Below are positions 46,501 through 57,230 of a stretch of 64,000 bases of DNA, piece after piece (position 1 is the first letter of the stretch; every line of letters begins with the position of its first letter). The notes below the pieces were generated by a model. The model was not told where the DNA came from. It was given only the letters and a program-made list of their open reading frames with translations, and searched no databases. The translations under genes were made by a program, and so were the position numbers. Origin of the DNA: Cenococcum geophilum 1.58 (Eukaryota; Ascomycota; Dothideomycetes; Gloniales; Gloniaceae); NCBI GenBank assembly GCA_001692895.1, contig KV748273.1, positions 290,518 through 354,517 on the forward strand, given 5' to 3'.

Positions 46501-48350
46501 GCGGTCTATATAGGACCTCCTATCCCTCTTCTAGGTCAATAGCATAGTCGCCCTAGTAGTATTAGGGTAGCTTTCCTACTTCCTTATATAAGAAGACATT
46601 GCTAGCTTCTTTTAACTATGGGGAAAAGACTAGCAAGCTGCCGTTATTTTATTTGCTAGGCATTAATCCAGCAATCACTAGAGCGAAGACCCTAGATTCC
46701 CTCTAGAGAGACTCCGCGAAACCCTTAGAGGTTTATAGCAATAGGGATAAGCCATTTAGCTTCTATCGCCACGCCTTCGCCTTATAGTTAATAAGAAGTT
46801 AGGCCTTCTTTAACCCTAGCATACCTAGGGTAATAATAGGGGATGCGTTAGCCATTCTATAGTAGATAAGGGTTACTTCCCTTATCCTACCCTAGCTGTC
46901 CTTTATTCTTAATAGTACCTTATAGGCTTTATAGCAATATACCTAAGTTTTATTTAACTAGGAGTGGGTAAGTAATTCTATATCTAGTGTTTTAAAGTTA
47001 TACTCTATTATAAATTACTAATTAATTATATTTACTTCGGCGCCAAGATTAAGTATTACTAAGGTCTCCTTCTAGGTTTGCTTAAATAGGACTTCTCCTA
47101 AAACAGTAATAGCTTCCTTATAATCTAATAATAGCTTACGCCCTACGGGTGTAAGGGGCTCTAAGGGCGCCTACCTTTTCCTAATGTTAAGATAGCGTTT
47201 ACGCTGCTTAACTGCGGCTAGTACTGTTATGGCTTTGGGCACTATCGCCACTAATATCCTGGCTTACCACAATTTTTACAGTTCCCCTTGGGTTAGGTTA
47301 AACCCTCGGTGATACTACTTCGCCCCGCTATCGCGTTGCTAGCGGTGGTTTTAGAGTCCACTTTCTCTAAGTTACCTAATAGGGTGGTCTTTATATTTAA
47401 GCTTATGGCGCGCCTATTGCTTCTAGCCTATAGGGCGCTTGCGCTCTTCTAGTTTTCCTCTAATAGGGCAGCTAGGGAAACTAGCTAATTTTAAGTTTAT
47501 AGAAACTCCTAATAGTTAGTAACCGCAAGCCGTAGCTCTAGCCGTAGCTTCGCGAATAGGTGTATTATTAGATGCTTTGCATTATAGAGAGGATTAATTT
47601 ATACTTTTAAGGAGGTTAGGTAAGCAACAAACTCATTTATAGGTTAATTAGTTCGTTACATTGCCCTCGCATATATTAGGGCTATATAGAGTTCTTAATT
47701 AATAGGACTTTTGATTTAGTTAATTAGGAATTCTATTAGCTCCTCCTAGGTGAACTATATATCTAGGTGGTTATCTTTATACTACAGCTAAAGGGTTCGG
47801 TTAGTCCCCTTTATATATTACATAGTAAACGCGACTTTAGTATCCTTATCCGCGAAGCCGTTGTGCTCTAGGCGGAACGCCAGCTTTAAGCTGTCGCGGA
47901 AGTCTTAGTGCTCTTATATGGTCTTACCATAATACGGAGCAATCTTCTCTATTTTAACGGCCCATTTTAACGGAGCGCCTATTATATTAGTAGCCTTCCG
48001 CTTAAGGTTCGGACGCATCTAGCTACCATCTAAGTACTCTAATAGGATAGTTTAAGGTTATAGATCTGGGTTAGGAACGGGAGTCGACGTTACCTTACCG
48101 CGTTAACGCCGTCTTATTACTTCCACCTCTTCCCTAAGCGAGTATAGTTTTCTTTACTCTAGGAGTTATAGCTTCTTGTTTTCTAGCCGTTGTATTTCTT
48201 CCTATATATCCCCTTTATTTGTAGCTTCCAGTTCTGTCTAGAACGATGTAGGTTTGCCTATATTATCCTAGGGCTAATCCCTAGGCTTAGTAGTACGCAC
48301 TACGCTAGTACGCCCGCGTCTCGCCATTAGGTTAATAGGCTATAATATAG
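43517..48350 (-). pseudogene. gag-pol of the 37-48 kb gypsy (zinc knuckle to chromodomain)
   Basis: Minus-strand domains: gag at about 48300-47200 with the zinc knuckle NCKNCGKPGY-WR-CPKP near 47226-47290 (His to Tyr). Protease/linker follows, then RT at about 46650-45800 with the active site FYMVYLNN (YLDD-type) near 46050. RNase H lies near 45530-45240 (FVIKHRVGKINPVDA). Integrase follows with two still-open stretches: 44485-44303 (YDVIYIIVDRYTKMALYLP; RRFGAPRGIVFNYSSIFTSEF, its second part) and 44149-43961 (LAEFAYNNAKYSMIGISPFY). A chromodomain near 43640-43530 (YLVKWKG-LEEYN--VPIED) is cut by the YR element. Ns lie at 48366-48421. Less decayed than other copies, but dead. Confidence 0.9.
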
Positions 48351-48463
48351 TTAATAAATATAGGTNGTCTTCTTNACAGAGGGTTGCNNCTANGTAGTCG
48401 TGGCCTTAGNAGACCGCTNTNTTGTCGGGCCACTACCCCTAAAAAGGGATAAGAATTTAGTAC

Positions 48464-48666
48464 TGTTAGGACGCTAAGGTCCTTAAGGCATATAGTAACG
48501 TAATAATAGTAGCGGAATGCAATAGGTATCTGGTTCTTAATGAAGTAGAACTATAGAACTAAATTCTGCTATTCTCTGGTGCGGGGCGATTACGTTTTAT
48601 AGGCGCCTCGCCTGCGCCTCGCCTACGCTAAGCCGGTTACGGCCAGTGCGTCTCTATAGCCTAATA
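48464..48666 (-). repeat. 5' LTR of the 37-48 kb gypsy
   Basis: 203 bp, TGTTAGGACGCTAAGG...GCCTAATA. It is directly followed at 48667 by the truncated end of the next gypsy. Confidence 0.92.
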
Positions 48667-51600
48667 CTAGCTTTTTAGGGTATTGCTTATAGAAGCGCTA
48701 TATAGCTTATTCGCAACCCTTTAGGTCTTCCTCTAGCTGCTAGGTTATATCCTTATAATATTTCTATTTAATCTTATAAGTTAGGCCCTAGGGGTCTTCG
48801 TTATATATATTAAGGATTTTCTTAAACTCCCATTTATCTTCTATGTTACCGTTATTATCTCTCTTTACTACTCGTCCTTATATATTACGGCGCTTTATAG
48901 TATTAATATTTACTTAGCCAGGGATTTCTTTAGTAGCCTAGAGGCGAACCTTAGATATATAAAAGGATTTATTTACTTAGATATAGTCTAGGAGGTTTAC
49001 TATAACTGTCCTTTAGTATACTGCGAGTACGGGGTATAGGCCGTCCTATTTATCGTCCCATTTCTTCTTAAGTCTATTTATCTTTATATTTTCTAAGCTA
49101 ATTATAACTATATCGCCTTTATAGAATAACGTGTTCTCGTCCCTATAGGTATTAGTATTATCTTTATAGCGTTACTATAAAATCCGGGCTAGAGCCTTAA
49201 GCTATATTAATATCTACTTAAAGCGGTTGGCCACAGAGTCTACGTAAAAGAACTCCTTCTTTACTTATACTAATAGTATTAGTAGGTAGGGGCTAATAGG
49301 CTTAATTCCGAGGTAAGGGTTAAAGCTATAGTTTGCAAAAAATGGGGAGATGCCTATACTCTTATTAACTTAGTTATTTATAGCAAACTTAGTAAGTAGT
49401 AGGTAGTTAACCTAGTTATCTTATATAAAGCTAACAAAAGCATAAAGGTATTTATTTACGGCAGCGTTAATAATTTTAGTTTAGCCGTCCGTTTCTAGGT
49501 ACTAGGCTAAGCTTAGTCGCAAAATTGTCTTAAGGCGTTTACTTAGTCGTCGCCAGAAGTCGCTAATAAATTATATACCGCAGTTAGAGATAATTATGCT
49601 TAGTGCACTATAGAGCTTATATACATTATTAATAAAGCTATTAACTAGCTTCTCTATTAAGAGTCCTATTACTAAAACAAGGTATCGTATTTTAGTTAAG
49701 CGGTCTATAATAATAAGGATATATTTATATACCTTACCATAGCGTTAGTATACTAGCAGCGTTATAATATAGTTAATTAAGATATCGGTTTACGGGTAGG
49801 CGGGTAATTTTAGTAGTTTTAAAAAACTGGGCGGGGTAAAACGGGGGGTCTTAGTGCGAAAGTATAGGGCATAGTCTTTAACGAAGGTAGTTATAAACTA
49901 GGAGATTTCTAGCTACTAGTATATTTAGTTTAAGAGGTTAAGAGTTTTAATTTAGCTAGGGTAACTAGCGGGGCCACTACTATAAGAGTAATGGGTAACT
50001 TCTAGGCGGAGGTCTAGGGCGTTAGGGACAAAAAGACATTAGCGGAAGTAGATCTATTTATTAACGATACTATATTCTAACTTATTATAATAAAGTAATT
50101 TCCTAATCTTCTTTAGCTAATAGCGAGCTTTCTAATTATATAGGGCCGCTACTATATTTCTTACGAGTTTATTCTTCTGGTATCCCAGCTAGATTAACTT
50201 ATTTAGTAACTTTTTAGCTATTTTAGGGTCTAGAGCGGCTATAAACTCTACGTTATTATAATTACGGGACTTATATAGTAATTCTTTTAAGATTATAGGG
50301 TTAACTTTTTAGGGTAGTATAACGACTTAGGCTTAGTGGCGGAGGCGTTTATTATTGGCGTCCTTAGGCCTTATTCCTAGTAGCCAGCTTAGGGCGTTAG
50401 GGAGCGTGGCTTTGCTGCTAGGTCTATATATAATTATAAAGTTAAACTATAAAAGGAACTCTACCTACTAGACTTAGCGCTAATTTAGCTGCTTAGTAAT
50501 TATAAACGTCTATAGGTTCTTATAGTCGGTAATAATTTTAAATAGCTCCTTAGTCCCTTGCAGCTTAGGACGCTATTCCTTTAAAGCCTTAACAATAGCT
50601 AAGAGTTCTTTATTATAGATCTTATAGTTATACTCTAGCATAGAGTATTTTACGGAAAAGAATACAACCGGTCTTAATTTTCTATTATTATTATATTGGG
50701 AAAGGACTTCGCTGGAAGCCTAATTTAATATATCTATCTCTACTACTGTTTTCTTTATATAGTTATAGTATGCTAATACTAGTGCTAAAGTAAAGGCTCC
50801 TTTAAGGGCNTTAAACNNTNTAGCTTNTTCTAGTCCCTATNGCNATCTAATATCCTTNTTTAGGAGTTTTNTTATAGGTNTAGCGATANNAGAGTAGCCT
50901 TAGATAAATTGTTAGTAGAAGTTCGCGAAGCTAAGAAATTGTTATAGTTCTTTAATTAATATTAGGTCTTTTTATTCCTATAAGGCCTGTACCTTTTTAG
51001 GGTCTATAGTTATACCATTAGTTAAGATAATTAAGCCAAGGTATTTTGTTTTAGTAGAGTAGAACCTAAACTTATTAATATTAATCTAAAGTCCAGCATT
51101 ACTAAGTCTTTAGATGACTTTATTTATATACTTAGTATGCTCAGCGTGTGTTTTAGAAAAGATAAGGACGTTATTATGGTAGGTAGTGTAGTAGTTATTA
51201 AGGGCGTTATATAGGATATAGTTAATATAGTTTTAGAACGTAGCGGGTGCGTTATAGAGGCTAAATAGTGTAACTAGTATCTTATAGAGTCCGAACTGGG
51301 TAATAAATGCTATAAGCTACTTATAGCCCTTTATAATCCGGATCTAGTTAAACGTAGCAATTATATTAAGTTTAGTAAAGTACTTAGCACTATAAAGTAC
51401 GTTAAGTGTCTTACGGATTAGTAGTAGTGGGTACTAATTCTTAATAGTAACTATGTTTAGGCCTTAGTAGTTATAGTAGATTTATATACTACCGCCGGGC
51501 TTAGTAGCAAGGAGGAGTGGTATAGTAGCTAGTAAGGTTAATTCGCGGATAAAACCCTTATCCAGCATCTTATCAATCTACTTCTTTATACACCTAAGTT

Positions 51601-54600
51601 TAGCAGGTAAGAGTGGTCTATTTTTATAGTATGGGGCCTAGTTTCTAGGGATAATCTTAATTTTATAGTCCTATAGTTAGTAAGGGGGCAGCTTATCTAC
51701 GTTTTTAGGAAGGAAATGCTTAATATATTTATAAAACTCCTTTAATAGGCGTTGTAAAATATCTTTATAGGTTAATCCTGGTTTGCCTTTTAGGAAATTT
51801 TTAATATTAGTATTAACTATCTTCCGACATAAAAGCTTAGGTTTAGTTTTTAGGTTTATCTTAAGAAAGTTATAGAAATAGGGGGGGGAGCACTTTACGG
51901 GCTTCCTTTATTATATAGTCGCCTTCTACTAGCCAGCAGAAAGACCTTTTTAATAGGTTTAGTACTTCTATTAGGCCTATAGGTAATTCTCTAAGCAGCT
52001 ATTAGTGCTTATCTTATTTAACTAGTTCTACTAGCTCCGCTATATAGATCCTTATTATCTTTACGTCTTTTTATTTATAGAATTAGGTGAAATTAATAGT
52101 ATAAGTGCATTTAATATTATTTAGGTTAGGGCATATCTGGTTCTCCAGTGCTATAGCTAGGCTAGTATAGTTTAGTTGGCCTAGGGGGGCGGAAATAAGG
52201 CGGTGGCTTTATATGGTACGCGCGGGAGATAGGTATAAGGTTAGGCGTTACAGTGGCGCGGTTTCTATTATCTAGGTCTTAGTAGTTCTATAGCCAGTCC
52301 TTACTATAACGCGAGCTATAGTGTGCGTATATAGCATATAGCTTAGTTTTAGGTATTAGGCTAGGCGGCTAGGGTTTAAATAGTGCCTAGGTTAAAGTTG
52401 GATTCTTAATAGTAGTAGCGCGAAGCGGATCTTTTTTCTTAGTCTTGGTAGGGCTAGCTAGCCCATTATTTTAGTCTTAAGTACTAGGGTAGTCTAGTCT
52501 TCTACTATCTCGTTTCTTTATAGTTATATAGGCTCCCCTTTATTAGGAACGTCTTCTACTATTAGGGTTTTATATATAGTCCTAGGCACTAGGCTTAGTA
52601 GTGCTAAGTATCTATATAGGGCGTCCTTATTACCGTCGGTTATCCCCTACGGGAGGTAATACCTAGAGTAGTAGTCTAAGTTAAAGCGGATCTTAAGTTT
52701 CCTAAAGCTAAGACAGGGCTTATACTTCTAAAGCTAGGGCATACCTAGGATAATTAGGGTAGTAGGCGAGAGTTTAGTAATAAAAAAGAGCATGGCTTTA
52801 GTATAAAGGCCGATTGATATTTAGGTGGTGAAGTAGTCTATAACGAGTAAAGATGGGATGCTATTTGTAAGGCGTAGTGGCCTAGGTACTAGCAGCTTCT
52901 TAGTTATAATATTATACTTTCTTATAATAGACTCTATATTAGTAAAAGCTATTATAGGACTACCGGAGTCTACTAGGCTTATTATATTAATATAAACTTA
53001 GGGGTATAGGTTACGTAATAAGGAGAGTTAGGTTTAGATAAGAATTAATTTCTTATTACTGTTTACTAATCTAAGATTAAGTAGCAGCTTACTAATAAAA
53101 AGGATTAATTAATCTAGTAATAGGGACCTAATCTTCTCGTCTTCCTTCTTATATAGTTTAGACTCTTAGACGTAACTTAGTTTAAAGGTTTACCTTTTAA
53201 CAACTAGGGTATAAGGCTGTTTTAGTAGGGCGGTCTAGTATCTATCTAGCTGGTAGTATTAGTCTTAGTCTTAGTCGGGGTATAGGAAGACAATACCTTA
53301 CTAACAACATGGCCGTGTTTATATTCGCTAGCGCGAAGTCACTAATACTAGGCGTTGTTAACGGGTTAGGCTCCTATATAGGGTATAGTTTAGAGTAACT
53401 AAGCCGTAGGGTTAAAGGGGGGGGGTCGTCCGCTATGGCCATAATAGGTTCCGCAGTCGCCGCGTCTATAATGGACTCTATGGTTGCCGTATCCGCGGTT
53501 ATTAGTTTATATTATTTAATAGGGTAGCATTAAAACTAAGTTTACTATCTTAGCGGGGTTATAGGCGTCCTTTTAGTATCTAGGTAGGCTATAGGTAAAG
53601 TATAATCTATTATTAAAGTGGCGCTTACACTCCGTATCTAAAATTCTATTAAGGTCTATAGGTTCTCTAGTTACTACTAGGGTTAGGGTTAATATAGGGG
53701 CAGGGGCTTAGGTAGGTAGGCGGTAGTTAGCGTTCTTCTTAAGGTTGGCTTAGTGTATATAGTTTATAAAGTTCTTAGTAAATATATCTATCTGCTTACT
53801 CTAACCTATATAGTCACTATTATTAATTTTATAGGCAAGTCTAAGTACCAGCTCTTCTATCTTCGGAGAGATAAACTTTTAGAGTAGGTCCACCTTCTAT
53901 TTATCTATCTTCTTAGCGCGGACTATTAGCTTATTAAGCTCTCCCTTCTAGGACTAGTAATTACGCTCGCCCTAAGGAAAATAGTTAAGCTTATTCTTTA
54001 CAACCTAGGTTATATTAAGGACCTTATAGTAGGCAGTAAGGTCTTTAAGCATATCTTCCTTAATAGGCCATTTCCACGCAGATATATTATTTAGGTTCTT
54101 ATATATAAGCTTTAGGCCCTACTTAATAAACTTATAAGCCTTGTCCTTTAGTATATTTAAGATATAAAGGATCTAGGACTAAACTGTATTAAAGTAGTCC
54201 TAGTCCCGGTTGAAGACTCCCTTAATCTTAATATACTAGGTCTTAAAATTAGCTTATTATTCTAGCGGGGTGCCTTTTCCGCTAAATATTAGCGGGTCTT
54301 TAGATCTCCGTTTTTTTTACTAGGTTGCTACTATTATTATAGGGGTTAATTGTTTTAGAACGGCAATAGTCTTTACTTAAAAGTTAATAGTTCCTATCTA
54401 AAAAGCGATAAAGGCACTAAGGTTTTCGTTAGCTTTCTTGTTAGCGGTGTTTGTGTTATATATACACTATAGTCCTACTTTAATATTATTAAGGAACTTG
54501 TTAGTATAGTTAATAAGGGTAAGATAAGCTTTGCTAGGCTTAAAGGTCTTAGGGTATAGTGGGGAGTGGTAGATTATCTACGCGATATTAGGGTATATCT

Positions 54601-54700
54601 CTATAAAGAGGTCTACAAAAACGTTATAGGGGTTTTAGGTTTCGGCCATTTCGGCGTCATTAGTATCGCCTATTTAGGCGCTAGGTAAAAACTAAGGATT
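48667..54700 (-). pseudogene. gag-pol of the 3'-truncated gypsy
   Basis: Minus-strand read-through: gag from about 54650 (MAETKTPIT... start region) to about 53200. RT is at about 51600-50950 (KGFIRELTLLATIPLLLATK; KTKYLGLIILTNGITIDPKK near 51080-51020). RNase H is near 50660-50480 ([20 protein letters not shown], then FKIITDYKNL). Integrase is at about 49850-49330 (IIIDRLTKIRYLVLV; ALSIIISNCGI-FISDFW; HYLTETDG-type). The C-terminal domain runs to 48670 (KGDIVIISLENIKINRLKKK; YKDIT--LEEDLKGCE). Stops are TAG/TAA at Gln and Trp positions. Confidence 0.87.
50810..50889. other. cluster of isolated N calls
   Basis: Single Ns are scattered among called bases here. Similar clusters occur at 6717-6774, 18556-18605, 18983-19021, 43028-43042, 48366-48421 and 55394-55604. 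They look like ambiguous consensus positions in repeats, not scaffold gaps. Confidence 0.8.
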
Positions 54701-54818
54701 ATTCTAGGACTATACTAGTGACGTATTAGTTTCAGCAGAGGCGTATATAGGTCGCGATTGCTCTAGGGTATAAGGAATTAGTAATCGCGATAGGGCGTAA
54801 ATTAAAGATACTATAAAC

Positions 54819-55005
54819 TGTCACAGTGCTGTAATAAAGTAGACTAAATAACTACGTTATAGTATAAAGAGGGGAAGAAGGTAGAAAGGGGGTATTATAT
54901 ACAAATAGTAGGGCTAGCCGCTAAGTCACTAGTGGTAGGCTAGCTAACAGTAGGAAATAGTATAAGATAGTATGAAACAGTATGCGTTAGGTTAGTGCCG
55001 TAATA
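54819..55005 (-). repeat. 5' LTR of the 3'-truncated gypsy
   Basis: 187 bp. On the minus strand it begins TATTACGGCACTAACCTAAC and ends CAGCACTGTGACA. It pairs with the LTR at 7748-7942. On the plus strand it is followed by ATAGA. Confidence 0.85.
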
Positions 55006-55379
55006 ATAGACACGTATTCTCTAGGCATTCCTACTACTATTATTTATCTAAGCATTCTTCCGTAAGGAATCTTCTTAATTAAAGTATTAAGTTATTTAAC
55101 TTTTAAACTCCTTTTTTTTTTATCCATTGTATTATACTACGTACAATACTGCGCATGCAGCCTTGGGCTATAGCGCTATAGTTCTATATACATAAATCCT
55201 TTCTAGGCAGCTTAATATGTACTAGTAGCTATATCCTAGTAGTTTATAGTTTCCTAGTAAAGCACTAAGATACTACAACTACTAGGGAATGAGAAAATGG
55301 TAAGAAAAACTATAAGAAATCCTAACCCCTGTCCCTGTCCTTTTGCAATTTATTTCTGTTCTTTTGCTCTCTAATATCT

Positions 55380-56833
55380 TTTTAAGAGTCTAGNAGNAGN
55401 TGCCTCCTTCTAGAATCCTATCTNTTTTATTCTTCNATAGAATCTCCTTCNCGTACTAGTTTAGCAGCTTTAAGAGTCTCGCAGTCTTTACTATTAGCAA
55501 AGTGTTTTTCTTTACAATTAATNCAAAGAGGGGTGGTATGCTNGCAAGGCTTGCCTGTTATTATACAGGTAGAACAGGAATNGTCTTTAGATAAATNTGC
55601 AGCCGCANAGTATCTGCAGGCCCTAGTAGAGCACCTNTCTCCTATATGGCCAAATTTTTGGCAGCTCGTGCACTGCGTAGTAGGAGAGACTTTGAGGTAT
55701 TTTACTACCTTAGTAGCTGTACCTGCAATTAATATCTCTTTTTGCTTAAGGATTTCTTGTCTTTTTTCTTCGTTCTCTATAGTAAAAACTATAGAGCCAA
55801 ATCTGGTCTATAGATTGTGTCTTTTTTCACTAGATAAGATCTATCTAGGTAGTCCTTATATCTTTATAGGATTAAAGGTCTCAATCTCTTCTTTTAGAAG
55901 CTTAGAGCCTCCTTCTCCTAGGAAAGGTAGGGTAGGAACCCCATGGGCTATAACTTAAACCCATAGTTCTAGTTTTTGTTCTCTTTAGAAGGTAAAGCAG
56001 TTATGCCAGATCTCCTTATATTTAACTAGGAAATCTGCATTATACTCCTCTGTAGTAGTAAGGAGAATATTTTGTTTTCCTCTAGTTCTAGCTATAGACG
56101 CTAGTACTAGTTTTTATACTTGCAGTTTTAATGCAAATAGTTAATTGCCTTTGTTTCGTATCAAGAAGATATCTAAAGGTTAGTCCTTTTCGTCTGTAAT
56201 TAGGACTAGCTTCCTTTCTTATAACTGCTTTTTCTTACTTCTAGTAGAAGTAGGAGGGCTCCTACTAGAAGGAGGTGGTAGTGAGGAGGGTAGAGAGGAC
56301 GAGGAAGGGAGGTTCTTCCTTAGTCTTTCTGCGTAAGTTTTCTTAGTAGGGGCTACCTCCTTACGGAGAGCCCTTACTTCTTCTACTAGCCCTTTTAGGA
56401 CATCTTTTTCTTTTTTTTTTCCTTTTATAAAGGGATTTTCTCCTGCTAGGATACTCCTTGTATAGTCCTCTAGCTGTTTAACTTATTCTTTTTTTTCTTC
56501 TTCTTCTAGCCCTTTATATGCCTGGGTTAGGCTTTCTAGAGCTTTTTATAGGTATTGTTCTGGAGAAAGGGGAGGAAAAGGTATAGGTGTACTAGGTGTG
56601 CCATCCGTAGTAGTTATTAGTTCCTTTTTTGCAGGTTTTTGGTTTTCTTTTTCAGGAGAAGTTTGAGGATATTCTCTTTTTTCTCCCTTCTTAGATAAGC
56701 TGGGAGGAGAAAGAAAAGAAGATGAAAATAGAAATCTATTATCATTTCTTTCTATGGGGGTTTCGCCTATAGACTCGTTGTCGTCACTTATCTCTATAGG
56801 AGGTTTCTTTTTAGGCCTAGTAGGCCTTGGCAT
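55380..56833 (-). pseudogene. LINE ORF1 with zinc knuckles, several in-frame stops
   Basis: Starts at ATG 56833 (MPRPTRPKKKPPIEISDDN) and reads about 480 codons in one frame, with roughly a dozen TAG/TAA; the first 95 codons are open. N-terminal part: basic, then Ser/Pro-rich. Middle: charged helical (EEVRALRKEVAPTKKTYAER near 56330-56385). C-terminal part, near 55685-55510: cysteine clusters CTSCQKFGHIG-RC, CRYCAA, SCSTCI and LCINCKEKHFANSKDC, typical of CCHC gag-like ORF1 proteins that bind LINE RNA. Scattered Ns at 55394-55604. The plus-strand open frame 55533-55958 is its shadow. Nonfunctional because of stops, but the best-preserved coding sequence here. Confidence 0.82.
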
Positions 56834-56947
56834 CTTATAGGGGGAGTTTTCTAGTTTTTACTATCCTTATACCCTTTTTCCTTACTAATCCTACTAGAGG
56901 ATTTCTGGGGAGATTAGGTTTAAAGGTAGTAGTAATACTAGACCCCT

Positions 56948-56977
56948 AGTATTAGTAGTGGTAGTAGTAGTAGTAGT
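56948..56977. repeat. TAG/GTA trinucleotide microsatellite
   Basis: About ten AGT-type units with one interruption, in the LINE 5' region. Confidence 0.85.
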
Positions 56978-57230
56978 TTTAGTGTTCCTGTCCGTGCCTC
57001 GCTTACAAGCTAGGACCACCCCTAAGAAGAATTTTCTGTTGGGGGAAAGGGGGTAAAACGACAAATAAATCCACCTCTAGCTCGCTAGGCAGTAGGAATT
57101 AGGTCTTGAAAGTCGGAAAATCGATTGTTTTTGATGGTAAGATGGGTATGCGTAAGTTTTGGAGTGTGGCGCTACCTTTTAGTAAGGTTGCATGTGTGGT
57201 GGGCTATTTTTAAACTCCTACTAAATACCA

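Larger units (their letters stand above)
37336..48666 (-). mobile_element. chromodomain Ty3/gypsy with antisense ORF, split by a YR retrotransposon
   Basis: A minus-strand gypsy bounded by two 203-bp LTRs (37336-37538 and 48464-48666). The 10.9-kb interior contains a 4.7-kb tyrosine-recombinase element; without it the gypsy is about 6.6 kb. Order on the minus strand: 5' LTR, gag with zinc knuckle, protease, RT, RNase H, integrase, chromodomain, then a region with an opposing open frame, a polypurine tract (AAGAAGGGGGGGGCAAT) and the 3' LTR. No matching 5-bp duplication is seen (CTTTA left, CTAGC right). RIP is moderate. Confidence 0.88.
48667..55005 (-). mobile_element. Ty3/gypsy element, 3'-truncated, with 5' LTR
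   Basis: A minus-strand gypsy with 5' LTR (54819-55005), gag, protease, RT, RNase H and integrase. It stops after the C-terminal phrase QYPKKL at 48667, where the neighbouring gypsy LTR begins. Same family as the plus-strand fragment 5163-7942. The missing 3' UTR and LTR are not found left of 37336, so the junction is not a simple insertion of the neighbour into this copy. N-rich patch at 50810-50889. Confidence 0.87.
55006..57230 (-). mobile_element. LINE 5' fragment, lightly RIP-mutated
   Basis: A minus-strand segment holding a 5' untranslated region (56834-57230) and ORF1 of a non-LTR element. It is cut on the 3' side by the gypsy LTR at 55005 and sits at 57230 against the host-type gypsy gag. 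CpA and TpG are frequent, so it is either young or largely spared by RIP. No ORF2 follows. Opposite orientation to, and different sequence from, the LINE at 28919-37335. Confidence 0.75.

Noticed and set aside
55533..55958. Plus-strand open frame of 141 codons
   Set aside because: Opposite strand of LINE ORF1, where the cysteine clusters read correctly on the minus strand.
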